A DNA stretch of 64,000 bases from Pedobacter sp. UBA4863 (GTDB lineage: Bacteria; Bacteroidota; Bacteroidia; Sphingobacteriales; Sphingobacteriaceae). The position numbers and the translations under genes were made by a program. A model generated the notes under the pieces. That model was not told the origin of the DNA. It did no database searches and was given only the letters and a program-made list of their open reading frames with translations. Below, piece by piece: positions 59,826 to 64,000 of the stretch (position 1 is its first letter; the number at the start of each line of letters is the position of its first letter). The DNA is taken from NCBI RefSeq assembly GCF_002399615.1, contig NZ_DHDZ01000029.1, positions 689 to 64,688 of the forward strand. The letters run 5' to 3'.

Positions 59826-61943
59826 CTATAAAATATTTACCTGCAATATAATAATAAATTCAGTTCCTTTTCCTGGTTCTGATATAACTTCTACGTGACC
59901 TTTATGTTTTTCTATGATACTAAAAACAATGGATAAACCTAGTCCGGTACCTTCGCCAATATCTTTTGTGGTAAAGAATGGCTCAAAAATACGATGCCTT
60001 ACCTCTTCGGTCATCCCTATCCCGGTATCTTTAATGCTGATAAAAACCTGCTGATTGTCGTACCAGCTCTTTATGGTTAAAAACTCTTCTTCGGCTTGTA
60101 CCTCTTTGCTTTTTATTGCCTGTACCGCATTTGAAACCAAGTTCATAAAAACTTGATTAATTTTGCCGGGCATACATTCTACTTTAGGAAGGTTCCCAAG
60201 ATTTTTAATCAAGGTTACGTTATCAGGAATGGTATTTCTAATGAGCACTAAGGTAGATAAAAGCCCTTCATTAAGGTCAATGGCCTTCATGTCGGTTTCA
60301 TCAACACGACTGAAATTCCGTAAACTTCTAATAATTTCTGCGGTGCGTTTTGCACCTTCACTAATTCCCGATAGGAGCGAAGTGATTTCATTATTGATAA
60401 AGCTTAAATCTATTTGCTTTTTATAGGCTTCTATTGTTTCAATTTGCGGTTTTATCTCTTTTTCAAAATCGATGTCTTCATATTTTTTGATGATGTCTTT
60501 CAAATCGTCTATATCTAATTGTAGTGGCTTAACATTAGCTGTTACAAAGTTTATAGGGTTGTTTATTTCATGGGCAATACCCGAGGTAAGCTGACCAAGG
60601 GCAGCCATTTTTTCGGCATCTACCAATTGCGATTGTGTAGATTTTAGATTGTTCAGCGTGAGATTAAGAGCTTCGTTTGCATTTTCTAATTCTTCGGTAC
60701 GTTCTTTTACTTTTCTTTCTAAAACAATATTTTGTTCTTTAATTAATCTTTGGTTTTCTAAAGATGCATTTAAAGCTTGAACCTGTGCCAATTCATTTTC
60801 TTTCTTGAAATAGTTGATTTTATCTGCGAGGGCGAAAGACAATAGTACTACTTCTATAGCTGATGTGATTTGTAGTAGATATATCGTAATACTGTTATAT
60901 GGTATTATACCATAATCTTTCAAGATAAAAAGAATAGCTCCAATTAAAAGTATAGACCATGCTACTAAATAAAATCCTGCAGGCCTGTACCTTTTTTTAA
61001 AATAAACGTAATATGAGGTAGCTAAAGCAATAATGACTCCTGCTATTAGAAATAGCTGCATTACTATGAAGCTAATATAGTTGTTTGTTAAGATGAGCAG
61101 AATTAAATTTAAAGGTATTATTGTTGTAAATATAACCACCATGCGATGGATCTTTGGAACGAAGATCTTGGTGCTAAGAAACGACATGGAGAATAATACG
61201 GCAAAAACCAGTCCTATTACAGAAAATATTACAACAGAATAATCATTGATTAACGAATTAGTATTCCATAAATATTTTAGGCCGTACCCTTGTATAGTTA
61301 TTTGAGTGAGCCAAGTAAATAAAATATGGAAAACGTAAAAAACATAACTTCTATCTCTAACAATGATGAACAAAAACAGGTTGTAAACAAACATTACTAA
61401 CATCACCCCTGTGTATATGCCAAATATGATGTCTTTAAAAGAGCTTTTTTTGTCGAGCTCACTTTCTTTAATAACCGATATTCGGGTAATGAATGCTTCG
61501 TTAGCTTTAAGCTTTAAATATAGAACTTCGTTTTTTTTTATGGTGTCGGGGAGGTAAAAGGCAATGCTTTGGTCGTTTTGGTAAGATTTATACGAGGTTT
61601 TTAATAGAGATGTTTTGACTAATTTTTGATCAAACATTTCATGCACCTGAAATCTGGGCTGCTCAATATAAATAACATCTCTATTGGATGTTTTTTCTTT
61701 TGTTGAAATTAACTTTAGCCAGATCGTTGCATTTTCTATACCGAAGTTAAAGAGGCCAGTATTTTTATATTCTTCGAATGGTTGATTAATTATTTCGTTA
61801 ACAGTTAAATTATTGGTTTTATCTTTGAAATATTCAACCTTAAAAGGAAAGCTTTTATTCGCATCTTCTGTTTTACAACCACTTGTTAAGAGCAAGGTGC
61901 CGGCAAAGAGAAAGAAAAATATACGATAAAAATTATTTCGCAT
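59826..61943 (-). CDS. 7TMR-DISM sensor histidine kinase
   Basis: 705-residue membrane kinase. The N-terminus is a signal with a lipobox (LLLTSGC, C23). An extracellular 7TMR-DISMED2-like beta-sandwich occupies about 30-160 (NATIWLKL, LYLKLKANEAFITRIS). Seven transmembrane helices run about 170-385. A coiled coil (380-445) leads to the HisKA domain with H458 in GIAHEINNPINF, and the ATPase domain has MNLVSNAVQAI, DTGIGMTEE and GTGLGLSIV. DISMED2 domains are thought to bind carbohydrates or other small ligands. The gene starts 11 nt inside the end of the acyltransferase-like gene, so ligand synthesis and sensing may be linked (inference). Confidence 0.95.
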   Translation of the reverse strand: MRNNFYRIFFFLFAGTLLLTSGCKTEDANKSFPFKVEYFKDKTNNLTVNEIINQPFEEYKNTGLFNFGIENATIWLKLISTKEKTSNRDVIYIEQPRFQVHEMFDQKLVKTSLLKTSYKSYQNDQSIAFYLPDTIKKNEVLYLKLKANEAFITRISVIKESELDKKSSFKDIIFGIYTGVMLVMFVYNLFLFIIVRDRSYVFYVFHILFTWLTQITIQGYGLKYLWNTNSLINDYSVVIFSVIGLVFAVLFSMSFLSTKIFVPKIHRMVVIFTTIIPLNLILLILTNNYISFIVMQLFLIAGVIIALATSYYVYFKKRYRPAGFYLVAWSILLIGAILFILKDYGIIPYNSITIYLLQITSAIEVVLLSFALADKINYFKKENELAQVQALNASLENQRLIKEQNIVLERKVKERTEELENANEALNLTLNNLKSTQSQLVDAEKMAALGQLTSGIAHEINNPINFVTANVKPLQLDIDDLKDIIKKYEDIDFEKEIKPQIETIEAYKKQIDLSFINNEITSLLSGISEGAKRTAEIIRSLRNFSRVDETDMKAIDLNEGLLSTLVLIRNTIPDNVTLIKNLGNLPKVECMPGKINQVFMNLVSNAVQAIKSKEVQAEEEFLTIKSWYDNQQVFISIKDTGIGMTEEVRHRIFEPFFTTKDIGEGTGLGLSIVFSIIEKHKGHVEVISEPGKGTEFIIILQVNIL

Positions 61944-62658
61944 TTTGTCTGGTTAAGTCGAATGTTAAATTTACTATATCTCCTTTTTTAGAAATTACTT
62001 CATGATGATGTATTAATTTTCTTCTCATCTCAAGTCCAATGCTTTTTTGTGCATCTACTGTAATAGGTAAGTTAATTGTATCTTCATTAAACATTACTGT
62101 GGCAATCATGTCATCTTTAGGATAATAAAATTTGCCGTTATTGCCCAATTCAGTAATAGGTCTAAACCCACCATTATAAACATTTCTGTAGGTAGCGGGT
62201 GCCGCAAGACCAAAAAGAGAATTAATGCCAACAAAAGCAGAATAGGCAACACATGCAATGCTTAAATATAAGCTTCCAATGCCCAAACCAGCTACTTCAA
62301 ATGAATTCCAAACACCAGCCACTTCTCCAGTACCTGCTTCCGTACGATCGTCAACTAACTTGTATATTTTTTCATCCATATAGCCTACGGCTTCTTCTAC
62401 AGGCAATCTGTTAATGCCATTTGCCTTATGTACTCTTCCTCCTCCTAAAATTTTACCGGTATCGGCATCGGTAACTAACATTACATAAACATCTGGATTT
62501 AACACCCAATCTGCCTTGGCCGAAGTAATTTGTGTAATGCCAAAAATCTCTAAAACACGTTTATGCCCTTCAACAAAGCGCATGCAGGCATCTCTATCAT
62601 CAACAGCTCTAAAAGCCGTAAAATTGATATTCTTTATTTCTGAGTTATGCTCTTCCAA
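61933..62658 (-). CDS. GNAT/N-acyl amino acid synthase-like protein
   Basis: 241-residue cytoplasmic protein whose layout resembles the FeeM/autoinducer-synthase branch of the GNAT fold. It has an early segment FTAFRAVDDRDACMRFVEGHKRVLE, a strand-turn VMLVTDADTGKILGGGRVHKANG, then a helix-rich core EVAGVWNSFEVAGLGIGSLYLS and LFGLAAPATYRNVYNGGFRPI. Known relatives join fatty acyl chains to amino acids or make acyl-homoserine lactones. Similarity is only structural by eye, so the activity is a hypothesis. TTG 62658 is the first start compatible with the upstream gene and overlaps its end by 14 nt. Its own stop overlaps the kinase start by 11 nt. Confidence 0.6.
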   Translation of the reverse strand: MEEHNSEIKNINFTAFRAVDDRDACMRFVEGHKRVLEIFGITQITSAKADWVLNPDVYVMLVTDADTGKILGGGRVHKANGINRLPVEEAVGYMDEKIYKLVDDRTEAGTGEVAGVWNSFEVAGLGIGSLYLSIACVAYSAFVGINSLFGLAAPATYRNVYNGGFRPITELGNNGKFYYPKDDMIATVMFNEDTINLPITVDAQKSIGLEMRRKLIHHHEVISKKGDIVNLTFDLTRQNAK

Positions 62659-64000
62659 TGGAGAAAATTTTATCGTTAGACTTTCTGATGGTTTTTTCGG
62701 GAGATGCAGTAGCCCTAAAAATTCTAAACATGAACATGCTTGTTTCGTTCTCAGGCTTGTCAAAAATAAGGTTTAGTTCTTTTTCTGCTTTTGTTAGGTA
62801 TTGCTTTCTTTCTTCAGATAAAGTTATGCTTTTCTCTACAGAGTTCTTATAAAAAAATAATAAAGGTACATTGACGGGGTGTATTTGAAAACCTTTTGCA
62901 GTAGCTCCCAGCCACATTTTTTCGGATGCAATTCCTCCGTTTATCCAAGAAGAAACTGTGGAGCTTGGCATGGTAATTAAACCAATTGCCGAAGAGCTCA
63001 TGAACTGTTGTGTAAGTAGTCTATTAAAGGCTCCGCCACCTTTAATTTCTTGTAGAAAATCAATCATTTTTCTATCACGAAGTAAACGGATACCTAGCTG
63101 GTCATTGTTACTTAAATCTAAGGTATGGATACCTATGCCATCTTCTGTTTGGTTTGCTTGCTCAACACTCCAACGCATTTCCCTGGTAATAAAATCTTCG
63201 TGAGCTTCGGGGATAAATATCCTAAATAAGTCTGTAACAGTTGCTATTTCAGATAGGGCTTTGATTTTTGCGGTATCTTTTACAAAAGTTAGGTTAGCTC
63301 CTTCGGTTTGTTTTACTAGTTCAGTGAAATAATTGATTTCCTCTTCGCTGATTTCAGTGCGTTGCGGAATTTTACGATTAGTATGTCTAAATGGAATTTG
63401 CTTTGCTAATAGAGCTGTTTCTTCATTAGGGTTTTCCCCGTCAGTAAAGCTAAAAACGGCAATATGTTTGGGAGCCAATTGTGGGGTTAGTTTCCAGTTT
63501 ACTTTTAGATTATTAGCTGCTGCCGCTAATAATAGGTTTTCTATTGCCGATCCTATAGAGGTGTATGAAGATACGAACTCTGGATCTAAATAGGCTAATG
63601 CGGTACTTTCATCTAAAAAAAGATGTAGTTTTTTATCTTGATAGTGTAACCTCCAAGGTTGGTTGTTCCCGCCAGAAGGAGCTTTTTTAACGGCTTCTAT
63701 TAAATATGATAGCTCAGTATCTGAAAGATCTTTTGCTAGCTCTTCTGCTACAGAAAGGTTGTTCTCTTTTATAAAAGCTTCAATAGCTTCTGTTGATAAT
63801 GCTTTTTTCTCCAACACTTCTTCCTTAATAGTAGGAGTGGCAGGGGCATCTGTAATCATCTCGTCTAAATCTAAAAAGAACCTGCCAGATACTTTTAAGC
63901 TGTTTAGTAATATCTTTCTCGAAAGATCTGCACTTACACCCCCTCCAAAAGTTACCGCACTGGCAAGTTGTGGCCAAGTAGATATAGTTCCCATCAATTC
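62645..64000 (-). CDS. Rv1355c-type ThiF/nitroreductase fusion protein (5' end outside window)
   Basis: At least 450 residues, running off the right edge, so the N-terminus is missing. The first visible residues (STWPQLASAVTFGGGVSADLSRKILL) match the end of an E1-like ThiF/MoeB adenylating domain of the Rv1355c (MoeY) family. The remainder (about 60-440 of the visible part) is a nitroreductase-like flavin domain with KKAPSGGNNQPWRLHYQD, FRHTNRKIPQ and a C-terminal flavin-site block INGGIASEKMWLGATAKG. The combination of adenylation and flavin oxidation recalls peptide-azole or cofactor chemistry, but the substrate is unknown. It is the first visible gene of the right-edge operon. Confidence 0.8.
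   Translation of the reverse strand, partial: ELMGTISTWPQLASAVTFGGGVSADLSRKILLNSLKVSGRFFLDLDEMITDAPATPTIKEEVLEKKALSTEAIEAFIKENNLSVAEELAKDLSDTELSYLIEAVKKAPSGGNNQPWRLHYQDKKLHLFLDESTALAYLDPEFVSSYTSIGSAIENLLLAAAANNLKVNWKLTPQLAPKHIAVFSFTDGENPNEETALLAKQIPFRHTNRKIPQRTEISEEEINYFTELVKQTEGANLTFVKDTAKIKALSEIATVTDLFRIFIPEAHEDFITREMRWSVEQANQTEDGIGIHTLDLSNNDQLGIRLLRDRKMIDFLQEIKGGGAFNRLLTQQFMSSSAIGLITMPSSTVSSWINGGIASEKMWLGATAKGFQIHPVNVPLLFFYKNSVEKSITLSEERKQYLTKAEKELNLIFDKPENETSMFMFRIFRATASPEKTIRKSNDKIFSIGRA

Noticed and set aside
62659..62763. N-terminal extension of the 241-residue acyltransferase-like protein inside the upstream gene
   Set aside because: The added residues are an out-of-frame reading of the conserved nitroreductase C-terminus and have no family character. 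TTG 62658 gives a normal coupled overlap.

Overview
The window is a chromosomal stretch of a low-GC member of the Bacteroidota, most like Sphingobacteriaceae (Pedobacter and relatives). The evidence is a type III glutamine synthetase, a fused CcoN-CcoO cbb3 oxidase, a PorU2-type type IX secretion (T9SS) sortase, Bacteroidota -7 boxes (TAnnTTTG) in front of many genes, frequent TTG/GTG starts, almost no Shine-Dalgarno sequences, and several intergenic palindromes and heptamer arrays. No prophage, transposase, integrase, rRNA or CRISPR array was seen. The left edge cuts just after a tRNA-Lys and the right edge cuts an Rv1355c-type gene.

Layout. 1-10.8 kb: tRNA-Lys, UbiX, an ECF sigma factor with a membrane partner, a DEAD-box-like protein with degenerate motifs, an ada-alkB alkylation repair pair, small regulators, a nitroreductase, a GreA/B-like factor, purM, and an S24-type repressor divergent from a GIY-YIG-like gene. 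10.8-28 kb: a secreted protease/propeller/barrel protein, PBP1A, RluA, a TPR histidine kinase, a MazG-like pyrophosphohydrolase, a MaoC hydratase, a FUSC membrane protein, a DUF892 protein, a GH130 phosphorylase and glutamine synthetase III. 28-39 kb: a surface-glycan and T9SS region with acyltransferase 3, TonB, a FemAB-like transferase, AsnB, PorU2 and a GT4 glycosyltransferase. 39-47 kb: housekeeping genes (purL, trmN6, phosphoesterase, fbp, DUF2911, rnhA). 47.8-58.3 kb: a microaerobic respiration cluster (LDH-like Cys-tail protein, hemN, ccoI, ccoS, ccoNO, ccoQ, ccoP, ccoG, ccoH, TauE/SafE-like) behind a promoter with an FNR/CRP-like dyad. 58.3-64 kb: a tight five-gene minus-strand operon of a ThiF/nitroreductase protein, an acyltransferase-like enzyme, a 7TM histidine kinase, a receiver-kinase and a receiver.

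The items most worth following up are: (1) the 144-residue protein that opens the cbb3 cluster, which looks like a D-lactate dehydrogenase with its NAD-binding domain removed and a cysteine cluster added; (2) the region 28-39 kb, whose gene set resembles what is needed to build and use the glycan anchor of T9SS cargo; (3) the five-gene operon at the right edge, which pairs putative small-molecule synthesis with a multistep phosphorelay; (4) the helicase-like protein that has lost its DEAD and HRxGR motifs; (5) several repeat families (heptamer arrays and nested palindromes) that sit strictly between genes. Functions are read from motifs and family knowledge. No database search was possible.
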